DNA of 64,000 nt from Sodalis glossinidius str. 'morsitans' (GTDB lineage: Bacteria > Pseudomonadota > Gammaproteobacteria > Enterobacterales > Enterobacteriaceae), in contig NC_007712.1 of the NCBI RefSeq assembly GCF_000010085.1, positions 3,534,001 through 3,598,000 on the forward strand, written 5' to 3'. A program made the translations under genes and the position numbers. Within the stretch, counting starts at the first letter, position 1, and each line of letters begins with the position of its first letter. The notes below the pieces were generated by a model. It made no database searches and was not told the origin of the DNA. It was given only the letters and a program-made list of their open reading frames with translations. Shown piece by piece: positions 17,993 to 27,517 of the stretch.

Positions 17993-19633
17993 TTAGCCAA
18001 GCGCCGATAATAATGCATCGAAAATGGTTCCGGCGGTGGTCATAACCTTGGAATTGGCCTGGTAGTACTGCTGATAACGCTGCAGATCGACATACTCCTC
18101 ATCCAGATTGACGCCGGAAATCGACTGCTGCTTCTCGGTCAGCTGGCTTACCATGCTGGCCTGCGTTGTGGCGGTGATTTTGGCATTGCTGGTCTCGGTG
18201 CCGACTTTACTGACCAGCGACGCATAGGCGGTCGACAGGGTAGCGCTACCGCCCACCAGTTTGTGTTTTGCAGCGCCAGCAGCGCCTCTGCATTACGGTT
18301 ATCGCCGTCGCCGCTCTCGTCGTCCTCCTGACCCGCGGTAATAAGACCGGGCTCGGTGATGGCGACGCTGAGACCCTGAATAACGTTTGAGACCGTTTTC
18401 AATTGATAGCTGTCATTGACGCTCGGGGTGCCGCTCACCGACATACTCAGCCCCTCGAAGCTCAGGACGGTGGTGCCCCCCTCGTCAGTGGTGGTGGTAT
18501 AGTCCACGCTGGCACCGTCGCTGTTGCGGGTTATTTGCCAGCCGTCGGCGGTGTATTTGGCCGTGTAATCGCTGGCTTTAGCCGCCGTGCTGTCTCTAAA
18601 AGCCACGCTCAGCACTGCGCTACCGGTATTACGGGTGTTGCTGACGACCGTCGGGCTGCCAAGGGTGAAGAAATCGCCACCGGCATCGCCATTCAGATCC
18701 ACCCCGGCCTGATGCTGCTGGTTGAAGCTGTCGGCGAACGCCAGCGCGATTTGCCCCAGCTGATTGCGGGCGTCGGCCAACGCTCCATCGCGAAAGCTCA
18801 GCATACCGCCCAGACTGCCGCCCGAGAGGGTGGCGGGGTCTATCTCGCTCAGGGTGCCATTGCCGAGATCGTAGGCCAGGGCCATCTGCGACACATCAGC
18901 CGAGGACGGTACCACCGCTAATGAATAGGCGCTGCTGCCCTGCACTAAGGTCAGGCCGCTACCGATAGTCAGGCTGAGGGTGCTGTCGTCCTGCGCCGTC
19001 ACATTGACGCCGACCAGCTCATTGAGGGAGTTGGCCAATTGGTCGCGCTGACCAGCAGCGCATTGGACTCTGAACCGGTACCCTGACGGACTATCTGGGC
19101 ATTAAGATTGGCAATTTGTTTCGCGTAGGTGTTGATTTGATCCCCGGTGGCAGAGAGCTGGCTGTCGATGGCGCTGTCCATATCACGCAGCGTGTTGTCC
19201 AGGCTGCTGAACTGGCTGACCAGATTCTGTCCGCTGCCGATCACCGTCTGGCGCGCCGCGCTATCGCTGTCGGCCGAGGATAACGCCTGTAGCGAGGCGA
19301 AACAGGTGCTCATCTGGGTGGATAAGTCCGTATCCGAATCGGACAGCAGGTTATCAATCTGGCTGATATTATCCGAATAGGTGCTGGCCACGGCGGCGGA
19401 AGTGGACGCCGCGCGCAGCTGCCCCACCACCAGCGAGTCATAGGCGCTGCTGATGCCGGTGATGGTCACACGCCATTGCCCAGCGCCCCGCTTTGCTGGG
19501 CCTCGCTCAACGTCACGCGCTGCAAGTTATAGCCGTCGACGTAAGCGTTGCTAATATTGTTTGAGGTCATGGCCAGCGCTATCTGGGCGGCTTTTAATCC
19601 GGAAGAAGCGATATTGTATAATGGGCTGGACAT
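17993..19633 (-). pseudogene. flgK: Hook-filament junction protein FlgK, multiple frameshifts
   Basis: FlgK (HAP1) starts at 19633 (MSSPLYNIASSGLKAAQIAL, with SNNISNAYVDGYNLQR as the D0 signature). Frameshifts near 19467, 19035 and 18250 split it into four frames; the middle carries ALAFADSFNQQHQAGVDLNG and the end shows GVNLDEEYVDLQRYQQYYQA, the conserved C-terminal heptad region. The total of about 540 residues matches the family. A sigma-28-type promoter survives 65 bases upstream. Confidence 0.93.
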
Positions 19634-19697
19634 AACTTTTCCTTTCTTCCGGGTAGGTAAATAAAAAAACCGGCGAATGATAACGGCAATTAAAAAA

Positions 19698-19724
19698 ATA
19701 ACGGCGCTAAGGGGCAAAACTTTA
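19698..19724 (-). promoter_or_regulatory. Sigma-28 (FliA) promoter upstream of flgK
   Basis: On the minus strand the sequence is TAAAGTTT, an 11-base spacer, then GCCGTTAT. The -35 element matches the FliA consensus TAAAGTTT exactly and the -10 element matches GCCGATAA at six of eight positions; the spacer is the canonical 11. It lies about 65 bases before the flgK start. Confidence 0.72.
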
Positions 19725-19755
19725 GAGCGCATAAAAAAGAATTCGCCGGGTGTTA

Positions 19756-19930
19756 TTAAAACAGCAAGCTTAAATCATGGGTATAGGCTTTTACCGCCCG
19801 GTGGGCGGTATCTTTCAATTGAGCGATTATCTGCACCAGTTTTTCCCCATAGCCGGGATCGGTGGCGTAGCCGGCGCGCGCCGGGCCTACCCGGTCCGGC
19901 GGCGATGGGTAAGCTCTCGCCGTAGGCGTT
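19756..19930 (-). pseudogene. flgJ: FlgJ C-terminal remnant
   Basis: Only the tail of the peptidoglycan-hydrolysing rod-assembly protein FlgJ is left: YGEKLVQIIAQLKDTAHRAV followed by a short tail ending in SLLF and a TAA at 19756-19758. Just upstream the sequence is scrambled (AYGESLPIAAGPG-like text in one frame and YATDPGYGEK in another) and then becomes the end of flgG at 19938. The first ~270 codons of flgJ, and all of flgI and flgH which normally lie between flgG and flgJ, are missing, so one deletion fused flgG to the end of flgJ. Confidence 0.75.
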
Positions 19931-19937
19931 CATCATG

Positions 19938-20732
19938 TTAAAGTTGCGTCAGTTTCTGCAGCATGGCGTCGGAGGTGCTGACCGCTTTGCTGTTGATTTC
20001 GTAAGCGTGCTGCACCTGGATTATATCCACCAGCAGCTCTTCCGCCACACTGACGTTCGAGGTTTCCACGTAACCCTGGTTGAGCAATCCCGCGCCGTTT
20101 TGCCCGGGAGTGGACTCATTGGGCGCGCCTGAACTGTCGGTCTCCTGGTACAGGTTCTCCCCCAGACTTTGCAGCCCCGCCTCGTTGATAAAGTTGCTCA
20201 GCGTCAACTGCCCCACCTGCGTGGCGTTGTCCTGCCCCTGCGCACCGTCACGCTCACCACGCCGTCGCGGGCGATGGTGACGGTCAGGGCATTGTCGGGA
20301 ATGGTGATAGCAGGCTGTATCGGGTAACCACTGGAGGTCACCATCTGGCCGTTTTGATCGACCTAAAACGAGCCACCGCGGGTATAGGCGGTCTAGCCGT
20401 CCGGCATTTGCACCTGGAAAAAACCCTTGCCGTTGCCGTTAATGGCCACATCTTTGCTGTTGTCGGTCTGCTCCAGATTGCCCTGGCTATGCAGCCGCTC
20501 GGTGCTGACGGTGCGCACCCCTGTGCCCAATTGCAGCCCCGAGGGCAGCGTGGTCTGCTCCGACGATTGCGCCCCCGGCTGGCGGACGGTTTGATACAGT
20601 AAATCCTCGAACACCGCGCGCTGGCGCTTAAAGCCGTTGGTGCTGACGTTGGCCAGGTTTGTTCGATATCACATCCATATTGGTCTGCTGGGCATCCAGC
20701 CCCGTTTTGGCAATCCACAGAGAATGGATCAT
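19938..20732 (-). pseudogene. flgG: Distal rod protein FlgG, broken
   Basis: The start at 20732 (MIHSLWIAKTGLDAQQTNMD) is normal. One extra A near 20665 shifts the frame (ISNNLANVSTNGFKR is split). The next part (LYQTVRQPGAQSSEQTTLPS to GKGFFQVQMPDG) is open but then meets TAG at 20393-20395 and TAG at 20363-20365. Another shift near 20245 leads to the C-terminal frame 19938-20216 (LTLSNFINEAGLQSLGENLY; VEELLVDIIQVQHAYEINSK-like end). The overall length agrees with FlgG (about 260 residues). Four independent lesions indicate older decay than in flgC or motB. Confidence 0.92.
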
Positions 20733-20750
20733 CCGTTGACTCTCCTGACA

Positions 20751-21304
20751 TTAGCTAAGGGACAAAAGTTGGTTGGCCTGCTGGAGTTTTGATCCACGCT
20801 GGCTATCACCTTCATTTGCATTTCAAAACGACGGGCGGTGCCAATCATGTCAACCAGGGTTTCGGCCGTATTGACGTTGCTGCCCTCCAGCACGCCAGAC
20901 ATGACGCGGACGGCACTATCGTTCGGCAACGGCGCCTGTGCGCCCTGGCCGTCGTCGTACTGATGAAACAGGCCGTCATCGCCGATAGTGAGGGACGCCT
21001 GCGTCGGCACCACCAGAGGGCCGTTTTGCCCCATGAGCGGATAACCCTGCACCGTCAGCCGGCCATCGGCATTCTGCTAGATATTGCCATTACGGGTATA
21101 GGCTTCCTGACCATCGGGCAGTTGCACCGCCAGGAATCCGGCGCCGCCGAGCGCAACATCCAGCGGACGGTCGGTGGTCTGCATTGGGCCGGGCGTCATT
21201 AGCGCGCCCGGCGTCGAGGCTACGCTCAGGGTTCGGGTCGGTAGCGACTCTCCCTCCACCGGCACCGCGGCCGCGCCCATGGCGGTATAAATAGCGTGAT
21301 CCAT
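20751..21304 (-). pseudogene. flgF: Proximal rod protein FlgF, internal deletion plus nonsense codon
   Basis: The start is at 21304 (MDHAIYTAMGAAAVPVEGES). The jump from MGAAA to VPVEGESLPTRTL shows an in-frame deletion of about 30 codons containing the conserved ANNLAN-type D0 segment. A TAG at 21077-21079 follows NGN-I, and the frame then continues (LTVQGYPLMGQNGPLVVPTQ; RVMSGVLEGSNVNTAETLVD). A last frameshift near 20790 moves the conserved tail (LQQANQLLSLS) to a frame ending with TAA at 20751-20753. Confidence 0.92.
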
Positions 21305-21322
21305 GGGGTTGTTCCGTTACGG

Positions 21323-22480
21323 TTAGCGCAGGCTGACCAGCGTTTGCAAAATCGCATCCTGGGTTTTGATGGTTTGCGCGTTGGATTGGTAATTACGCTG
21401 GGCGACGATCATGTTTACCAGTTCCTGACTGAGGTCGACGTTGGACGACTCCAGAGCACCGCTGGTCAAGGTGCCGAACATCCCGCTACCGGCGGTGCCG
21501 ACAATGGCCTGACCCGAGGCAGCGGTGGCAGACCACAGGTTGTTGCCGTCGTATTGCAGCCCCTGAGGGTTGGCAAAATTCGCCAGTACAATCTGGCCCA
21601 GGAGCTGGGTTTTACCGTTGGAGTAGGTACCGGAGATGGTTCCATCGTCATTAATGGTGTAACTAGTCAGATCGCCTGCGCTGTAGCCGTCTTGGTTCTG
21701 GGCTGCTCACGCTACTGCTGCTGGCATATTGCTGCCGGGTGCCTTCAAAGGACAGATTGAAGGTCTGCGCCGGCGCGCCTTTCAGCGCGGCCATATTAAT
21801 GGAAAACGTATCCGTGCCGGTCAACTGACCGTTGGTGTCAAAATTGAGCGTGCAGACGTCGTTAACGGTACCGTCGCCGTCGCTGTTGTCCATGCTGTAG
21901 ACTTGCCAGGTGTTATCGTCGGTTTTGGCGAAATACAGATTCACGTTGTGCGGGTTGCCCAGGATGTCATAGGTCGTCAACGGCTGGGAAAAACTGTAGG
22001 TGCTGCTATCGTCGGGATCAAAGGTGGCCGTGCCGACGGACGTCGCGCTGGAGGTCAGGCTCATCACCATCGAGCCGGTGGTAGTAGCACTGGCGGACAG
22101 CCCTTCTGGGGATGGTCAGCGCCACCATGTCGATCCGCGTTAAGGGAAAATTCTCCGTTGCGCGAGTAATACACGGCGCCGCTGCCGTCGACCATCACGC
22201 CGTGTCCGACCAGGGTGGTAGCCTGCAGGTTCTGGCTGGAGATCGATCCCAGCATGGTATTGAGATTTTCGATGCTGCTCAGGATGCTGATCTGCGCCAG
22301 CTGGGTTGTCAATTCGGCGTTATCCAGCGGATTGGTGGGATCCTGATTACGCAACTGCGCCACCAACAGCGTGAGAAAGTTATTCTGTAAATCCGCGCTG
22401 CTTTCACTACCGCTGCTGGACGTCGTGCTTGCGGCACTGGCGCTGGAGGCGGTTTCATTCAAATTCACGGCTAAACTCAT
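21323..22480 (-). pseudogene. flgD/flgE: FlgD-FlgE chimera (hook cap fused to hook protein)
   Basis: The gene starts as FlgD at 22480 (MSLAVNLNETASSA; DLQNNFLTLLVAQLRNQDPT; QISILSSIENLNTMLGSIS) and keeps about 107 residues to LVGHGVMVDG. It then changes in frame to the hook protein FlgE (VYYSRNGEFSLN). So the C-terminal half of flgD and about 120 codons of flgE were deleted. A frameshift soon after (about 22110-22130), further loss, and another shift near 21665 lead through hook text (VNLYFAKTDDNTWQVYSMDN) to the FlgE tail (VNMIVAQRNYQSNAQTIKTQ) ending at 21323. Hook assembly is impossible. Confidence 0.9.
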
Positions 22481-22492
22481 TTTGGCCTCCCG

Positions 22493-22891
22493 TTACTGAC
22501 CGAGCGTCAGCGTTTTTTGCATCAAGGTCTTGGCGGTATTCAATACTTCAATATTGGCCTGATAGCTGCGCGACGCGGACATGCTGTCAACCATTTCATT
22601 GACCACATTGACATTGGGCATGTGGACATAGCCCTTGTCGTCCGCCAGCGGATTGCCCGGCTGATACACCAATTTATCCGGCTGCTTCGACTCGATAACA
22701 TCGCTGACCTGGACGCCGCCAATCACCTACCCGGCCGGCGCGACGACCTGGAATACCACCTGTTTGGCCCGGTACGGCTGACCGTCAGGACCAGACACAC
22801 TGTCGGCGTTGGCCAGATTGCTGGCGGCCACGTTCATGCGCTCGGACTGGGCATTAAGCGCCGAGCCGGCGATGGCGAAAATCGAGGTCAT
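22493..22891 (-). pseudogene. flgC: Proximal rod protein FlgC, one nonsense codon
   Basis: From ATG at 22891 (MTSIFAIAGSALNAQSERMN; the D0 motif AASNLANADSVSG) the frame is complete for 132 codons, near the usual 134, except for a TAG at 22727-22729 between APAG and VIGGVQVSDV. The C-terminus (NVVNEMVDSMSASRSYQANI) is normal. A single point change (TAC or TAT to TAG would do) inactivated it, so it is a recent loss or could be read through at low level. Confidence 0.9.
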
Positions 22892-22899
22892 CCCATGGC

Positions 22900-23313
22900 T
22901 TATTGCCCCTGTAATACGCTATTCATGCCTTTAATCTGGCCCCCCAGCAGGGTCAGGCCGGTTTGATATTGCAGGCTATTGTCCGCAAAGGCCGTGCGTT
23001 CCCTGTCCATGTTGACCGTGTTGCCATCCATCGCCGGCTGGTCGGGAATGCGGTACAGCAGCTCGGTTGTGGGCTCAATCTTACTGGCCCCGGCAATATG
23101 GGCGGCGGAAGTGGTGGTAAGCGCTAACGTCTCGCCACTGGCCCGTCCTTGCGTCAGGGCTTTGGATAATTCCGTCGAGAAATCGATATCGCGCGCTTGA
23201 TAACCGGGGGTATCGGCGTTGACAATGTTGGCAGCGATGATGCTCTGGCGCTGCGCACGTAGGTTGAGGGCTTCTTGTTGAAACCGCATCATGTCATCGA
23301 GCTTATCAAAAAT
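22900..23313 (-). CDS. flgB: Proximal rod protein FlgB, start codon altered
   Basis: FlgB forms part of the proximal rod. From ATG at 23292 the frame has 130 codons with the family motifs ALNLRAQRQSIIAANIVNAD, TPGYQARDIDF and FADNSLQYQTGLTLLGGQIK. Relatives begin seven residues earlier with MLDKLD-type sequence; here those codons read I-F-D-K-L-D-D, and the first one is ATT at 23311-23313 where ATG is expected. Translation may therefore start at the internal ATG (23292 or 23289) or inefficiently at ATT. The rest is undamaged. It is the first gene of the flgBCDEFGHIJ operon, whose other members are broken. Confidence 0.82.
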   Translation of the reverse strand: MFDKLDDMMRFQQEALNLRAQRQSIIAANIVNADTPGYQARDIDFSTELSKALTQGRASGETLALTTTSAAHIAGASKIEPTTELLYRIPDQPAMDGNTVNMDRERTAFADNSLQYQTGLTLLGGQIKGMNSVLQGQ

Positions 23314-23950
23314 ATTTGTACATTATTTTAATAATAATGATTAATGGAGCATGGCTTATGCTTAATGCAGCCAGCCCCATCGCCCGAATAAGGTCGAAAA
23401 GAATGGCTATTTTCTCCATTGGCCCGCGGGGGGCAGGGTAAACTACTTTCCAGCGGCGGTATCGCTGCCGGCGCCGCCGGGCGCCCGAGGTCCGAAGCCC
23501 GGAACCCTGAGCCCGAAATCAGAAACCAAACCAGAAACGAGAAACCAGGAGCCAAACATCCGGGTTCCGTAGCCGCAAGCGACAACGCCAAAGTTCGGTG
23601 CCGGTAATCTGGACGCTGTATTCACAGAACGGATAGTGGGTGCCTGGCATGCGGCACCCGAAGAGAGGGTCCCGGCGTCGGGTGTCCAGGCGTAGGAACG
23701 GGCGCCAGAAGACGGATGCCGTAAATCGCACGTTGCAACTTGCCGATCGCAAACGGCAAATCGCAAACCAGCAGAATGGGAGAGGCAGGGGTGAGAATAA
23801 ACATGACTTCCGACGTCTGCGCGCAACGTTACAGCGACGCGGAAGGGAACGCTGGCCAGCCCGTCGGTACGGTGTCCCTTCCTACCCTGCCGATCGAATG
23901 CGGGGGCACGGCACGCTTTTGCCCGCCGGCCCGCCTCACCCGTAATATAA
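23314..23950. other. Long flgB-flgA intergenic region with purine-rich direct repeats
   Basis: This divergent spacer is far longer than usual between flgB and flgA. It contains an A/C-rich tract at about 23520-23560 with repeated AGAAACC/GAAACCA units, a hairpin at about 23638-23659 (GGGTGCC loop GGCACCC), and a second repetitive piece at about 23740-23775 built from GGCAAATCGCAAAC-like units. No coding region is supported. The true start of flgA, including its signal peptide, should lie at the right end but is not readable in one frame. Confidence 0.55.
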
Positions 23951-23964
23951 CGCAGCAGCGGACA

Positions 23965-24530
23965 GCGCCACCCAGGCCGCCGCCGAAGAGACCCTGACCG
24001 TGCAGCTAACGGCGTTTATGCAGCGCCAATTCACTCCGGCTCCATTGTCGCTGCGGGTGCAGGTAATGACGCCCGCCGAACGGCGATTGACCTGCGCACA
24101 GCCGTTATTTTCTCTGCCTGCGCGCACCCGTGTGATGGGCAATCTCAGTATGCGCATGGTATGCGGCGGCCAGACGCGTTACCTACAGGTCTCGGTGCAG
24201 GTGACCGACCGCTATCTGGTAGCAGCGCGGCCCATTGCGGCGCGCCAGACGCTCAGCGATGACGACATTGACTGGCGCACCGGCAGCGTTAGCGAGCGCG
24301 TCATCGGCAGTGGCCAGCCGCTGACCGCCGCCATGCTGCGTAGCGCCTGGCTTATTCACTCAGGACAGAGGGTGACAGTCATCGCCGGCGGCGACGGTTT
24401 CACGCTGCACAGTTTAGGCAAAGCCCTCGGCAACGGCGCCACCAACGACACCATCAGGGTGAAAATGGATTCCGGCCAACAAGTCAGCGGCACGGTCACT
24501 ACCGCCGGACAAGTGCGCGTCATATTATAA
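23965..24530 (+). pseudogene. flgA: P-ring assembly chaperone FlgA, signal peptide lost
   Basis: FlgA is a periplasmic chaperone for P-ring formation. The mature part is open from about 23965 (a TAA precedes it in frame) and includes QLTAFMQRQFTPAPLSLRVQ, the SAF-domain text RYLVAARPIAARQTLSDDDI and the tail VTVIAGGDGFTLHSLGKALG. A GTG at 24000 could start a 176-residue protein, but no signal peptide would be attached and FlgA must act in the periplasm. Hence it is called a pseudogene, although the domain itself looks healthy. Its substrate FlgI is missing from the locus. Confidence 0.78.
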
Positions 24531-24535
24531 ATGAC

Positions 24536-24562
24536 TAAAGTTTTCGCGCCTGGCGCCGATAG
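24536..24562 (+). promoter_or_regulatory. Sigma-28 (FliA) promoter upstream of flgM
   Basis: TAAAGTTT, an 11-base spacer and GCCGATAG: the -35 element is perfect and the -10 element matches GCCGATAA at seven of eight positions. It lies 60 bases before the flgM start, where enteric bacteria carry the class III flgM promoter. Confidence 0.85.
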
Positions 24563-24621
24563 CTAAGTAATAGCGCCGTTCCAATTACCGAATTACCGAA
24601 CTCAACGTAAGCGAGGCTTGT

Positions 24622-24936
24622 ATGAGTATTGAGAGTAGCCGTCCTGTTCAATCCCTGGCACCGCTGCAAAACATCGATGGCAACACCGTTCAGGCGCAGA
24701 AAAACAAGACTGCCGCCAGCGCCAGGAACCAAGAGAACCAAGAGAACCAAGAGAACCAAAGCACGGTCAGCCTAAGCGACACGCTAGATCAACTACAAAA
24801 ACAAGACAGTCAGGATATCGATGTGGCCAAAGTCGAGCGTATTAAAGATGCCATTCGTGACGGCTCCCTGACCATGGATAGCGGTAAAATCGCCGATGCG
24901 CTGATAAGCCAGGCGCAATCGATGTTGGATGATTAA
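24622..24936 (+). CDS. flgM: Anti-sigma-28 factor FlgM
   Basis: FlgM binds and inhibits FliA until it is exported through the finished hook-basal body. The 104-residue product has the normal layout: a flexible N-terminus (MSIESSRPVQSLAPLQ) used as export signal, a variable middle, and the FliA-binding C-terminal helices (QDIDVAKVERIKDAIRDGSL; IADALISQAQSMLDD). The middle contains a tandem NQE repeat from 9-bp units that makes it slightly longer than the enteric 97. Start ATG is well placed after AGCGAGG. With export dead, FlgM could only hold FliA inactive permanently. flgN follows three bases after the stop. Confidence 0.95.
   Translation: MSIESSRPVQSLAPLQNIDGNTVQAQKNKTAASARNQENQENQENQSTVSLSDTLDQLQKQDSQDIDVAKVERIKDAIRDGSLTMDSGKIADALISQAQSMLDD
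24727..24760 (+). repeat. 9-bp tandem repeat inside flgM
   Basis: Three exact copies of AACCAAGAG (24727-24753) followed by a partial fourth encode NQENQENQENQ. The unit is a multiple of three, so copy-number change would alter protein length without shifting the frame. Confidence 0.9.
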
Positions 24937-24939
24937 GCC

Positions 24940-25371
24940 ATGAAAACGTTGGAAACTTTGCTGGCCGCGATGGCCGAACTACTGACCGAGCTGGAGGCAA
25001 CGCTTGCCCAGGAACAGCAATTATTGAGCTCCGGACAGGTCAATGCGCCGCTGCTACACCGCACCACCGAAACCAAAGATGAGCAACTCAGCACGCTACA
25101 GCATATAAATCATCAGCGTCAGGCGCTGGAACAAGAGACGGGATTGCAGGCGCCTTACGTCAACGAGCCGGTCTTCAGGGCCGGATGGAAGACTATCGTC
25201 GTACAGACCCGCACGCTGCAGCAGCGTAATGGCCTGCTGCTGGATGTTCATCTCAAATTGAATCAGCGCGGCTTGTCCTCCATGACGGAGCAGCGCAGCC
25301 TGAGCAGAATGTACGATCCCAAGGGGCACGCCAGCGCACAGGTATTGCTGGGTCCCAAATTCAGCGTCTAG
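24940..25371 (+). CDS. flgN: Flagellar export chaperone FlgN
   Basis: FlgN is the cytosolic chaperone of FlgK and FlgL. The 143-residue helical protein starts with MKTLETLLAAMAELLTELEA and keeps the C-terminal client-binding region (NGLLLDVHLKLNQRGLSSMT; a tail with LYDPKGHAS-like RMYDPKGHAS). Enteric FlgN has about 138-140 residues, so it looks complete. Both its clients are pseudogenes here. It is probably cotranscribed with flgM. Confidence 0.9.
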   Translation: MKTLETLLAAMAELLTELEATLAQEQQLLSSGQVNAPLLHRTTETKDEQLSTLQHINHQRQALEQETGLQAPYVNEPVFRAGWKTIVVQTRTLQQRNGLLLDVHLKLNQRGLSSMTEQRSLSRMYDPKGHASAQVLLGPKFSV

Positions 25372-25428
25372 CGCTATTCCGTTGGCGGTCGCGTTCAGCA
25401 CGTCGCGATATTCAGCATGCGGTTACAC

Positions 25429-25880
25429 TCAGCGTGTAACGACGCCCTTCCAGGCGCTTTGGTAGTTTATCAGTAGCCGATAGCGCAGCAGACGCACCGG
25501 CGGCACAATCGCTCCATGCCCCGGCCATTTCAGCCACAGCGTCACCGGATTGCCGGCAGGCTGACCCGTCAGCGCCAGACTGCGCCCGGCCAATCCATCG
25601 GGAAAGAAACACCGTCCTCCCAGACAAATCGCCAACCGTACGCCCGCCGGAGCGGTCGTTCGCTCTCGATATGCCAACTGACAGAGGTCACAACGGCATC
25701 CGCCGGCGGCGGCCGGAGCGGGCGCAGGGCCGGACTGGCAACGGCGCCGCCGCGCTGGGCAAGGATTAACTGCGTGCCGCTCCCCTGCCAGGCGCCGTCC
25801 ACGGCCCTCTCCATCGGCGCTATCGCCAGCATCCCCAAGAGCCAGCAGGCCGATACGGACCTCCCATGCCGCCGTCCCAT
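25429..25880 (-). pseudogene. flhE: Flagellar protein FlhE, frameshifted
   Basis: FlhE is a small periplasmic protein encoded after flhA. The start overlaps the flhA stop (ATG at about 25880). A leader (CWLLGMLAIAPMERAVDG) and the first half of the domain (GAWQGSGTQLILAQRGGAVA; VTSVSWHIESERP) are in one frame. Near 25650 the rest (PAGVRLAICLGGRCFFPDGL; LLRYRLLINYQSAW) moves to another, ending by 25429. The leader looks altered, and one cysteine pair region is retained. Confidence 0.82.
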
Positions 25881-27516
25881 TACTCCTGCCCGCCAATCAC
25901 GGCGTTCATGCGTAAACGCCGTTCATCGCTAATTTCCTGCGTGGAAAGCACCGCCAGCTGCGACAACGCGCGGCGTAAAAAACGGGCCAGCAGCGGCCGC
26001 AGCGCCGGCGCCACCAATAACACCAGCGGCGCGTTAAGGCTTTCTTGCCGCTGCACTGCAGACTGCGCCTGTGCCAGCAGCCTGTCCGCCATGCCCGGCT
26101 CCATCCCGCCGCCGGTTTGCAGCGCCTGCAGCAATACGCGTTCCAGCGTGACATCCAGGCCGATCACCTGGATTTCTTCACTGTCCTGTTAGCGGCAGGG
26201 TGGCCGGGATAAAGTCCTCGGTCAATTTGGGCATTTCTTGCGTAACGCGTTCCAGCAGCTGCTGCGTTTCCTGCCGCCCCAATAGCTCGCTGGCGTATTT
26301 GCCTATCAGATGGTTTAAATGAGTCGCTACCACGGTATAACCTTGAATCTGCGCCCGCTCTTTTAGTGCGCTATCAATCCACACCGCCGGCAAGCCAAAG
26401 GCCGGATCGCGGGTCACATCGCCGCTCAATGCCCCTTCCACATTGCCGGAATTGATCGCCATCCAGCGGCCGGGAAAGGCTTCGCCGCGCCCTATCTCCA
26501 TCCCTTTGAGCAAAATGCGGTACGCCGCCGGCTGCATTTCCAAATTATCGCGAATATGCACCACCGGCGGCAAAAAGCCCATTTCCTGAGTAAATTTCTT
26601 ACGGATGCTGCGGATCCGACCCAGCAGTTCGCCGTTTTGAAGCGCGTCCACCATGGGAATTAATCGGTAACCCACTTCAATGCCCAGCGGATCTTCCAGT
26701 TGTACGTCGCGCCAGCTGGCCTTTGAGCCACCAGGCCAAACCGAGCAACAGCGCGGTAAATAACAAAAACACCAGGTTGGGCATCCCGGGCACCAGCCCC
26801 AGCACGCCGGCGGCGGTTGAGATCACCAGCGCCGGGATTTTGCGCCACCAGGCCGCCGACAATATTGATAACCATGATCAAAATGCCAGCAATGGCGTCG
26901 CCGCGCACAAACTTGCTGGCGCCGTCCATCGAGCCGTAAAAGTCGGTTTCCTGGGTAACCTCGCTGCGGCGGCTTTTCGCCTCGTCCTCGCCGATAAGAC
27001 CGGCATTGAGGTCCGTGTCTATAGCCATCTGTTTGCCGGGCATACCGTCGAGCACAAAGCGATCGCCCACTTCGGCAATACGCATGGCCCCCTTGGTGAT
27101 GACCGTAAAGTTGATGACCACCAAAATGACAAACACCACAATATCGATAGCGAAATTGCCGCCGACCAGGAAATGGCCGAAGGCCTCAACGACCCTTCCC
27201 GCCGCATCGGCGCCGGTGTGGCCCTGTAGCAGGATGATGCGCGTGGAGGCAACGTTCAGCGACAGGCACAACAGGGTGGAAAACAGCAGCAGGCTGGGAA
27301 AGGCGGCAAAATCTAGCGTGCGGCGGATAAACATCGCCACCAGCAGCACAATGATCAACAGCGCGATAAGGTAAACAGCAGATCAAGGATGAACGCCGGC
27401 AGCAGCAGCAGCATCATCGACAAGATCATCAGGATTAACATCGGTCCCGTCAGGATCTGCCACTGACCGGCGTTCATATTGGTAGGTAAGCGCAACAGCG
27501 CAACCAGATTAGCCAT
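25880..27516 (-). pseudogene. flhA: Flagellar export gate protein FlhA, several deletions
   Basis: FlhA is the nonameric export-gate component that receives substrates. The start at 27516 (MANLVALLRLPTNMNAGQWQ) is followed by a frameshift near 27365. The next frame has the FHIPEP-type core (NFTVITKGAMRIAEVGDRFV; LDGMPGKQMAIDTDLNAGLI) up to VINIVGGL. There about 30-40 codons are missing, and after a shift the text resumes at IPALVISTAAGV. A second gap joins AAGV to LGLVPGMPNLVFLLF. The cytoplasmic domain is readable at 26178-26675 but ends at ATLPL, and a third deletion of about 65 codons joins it to VIGLDVTLERVLLQALQTGG in the last frame (25880-26167). Compare the intact SctV at 60288-62285. 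Confidence 0.93.
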
Positions 27517-27517
27517 A

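Noticed and set aside
23419..24000. Several open frames of 60-127 codons in the flgB-flgA spacer
   Set aside because: They arise from purine-rich repetitive DNA and from both strands at once, with no motif.
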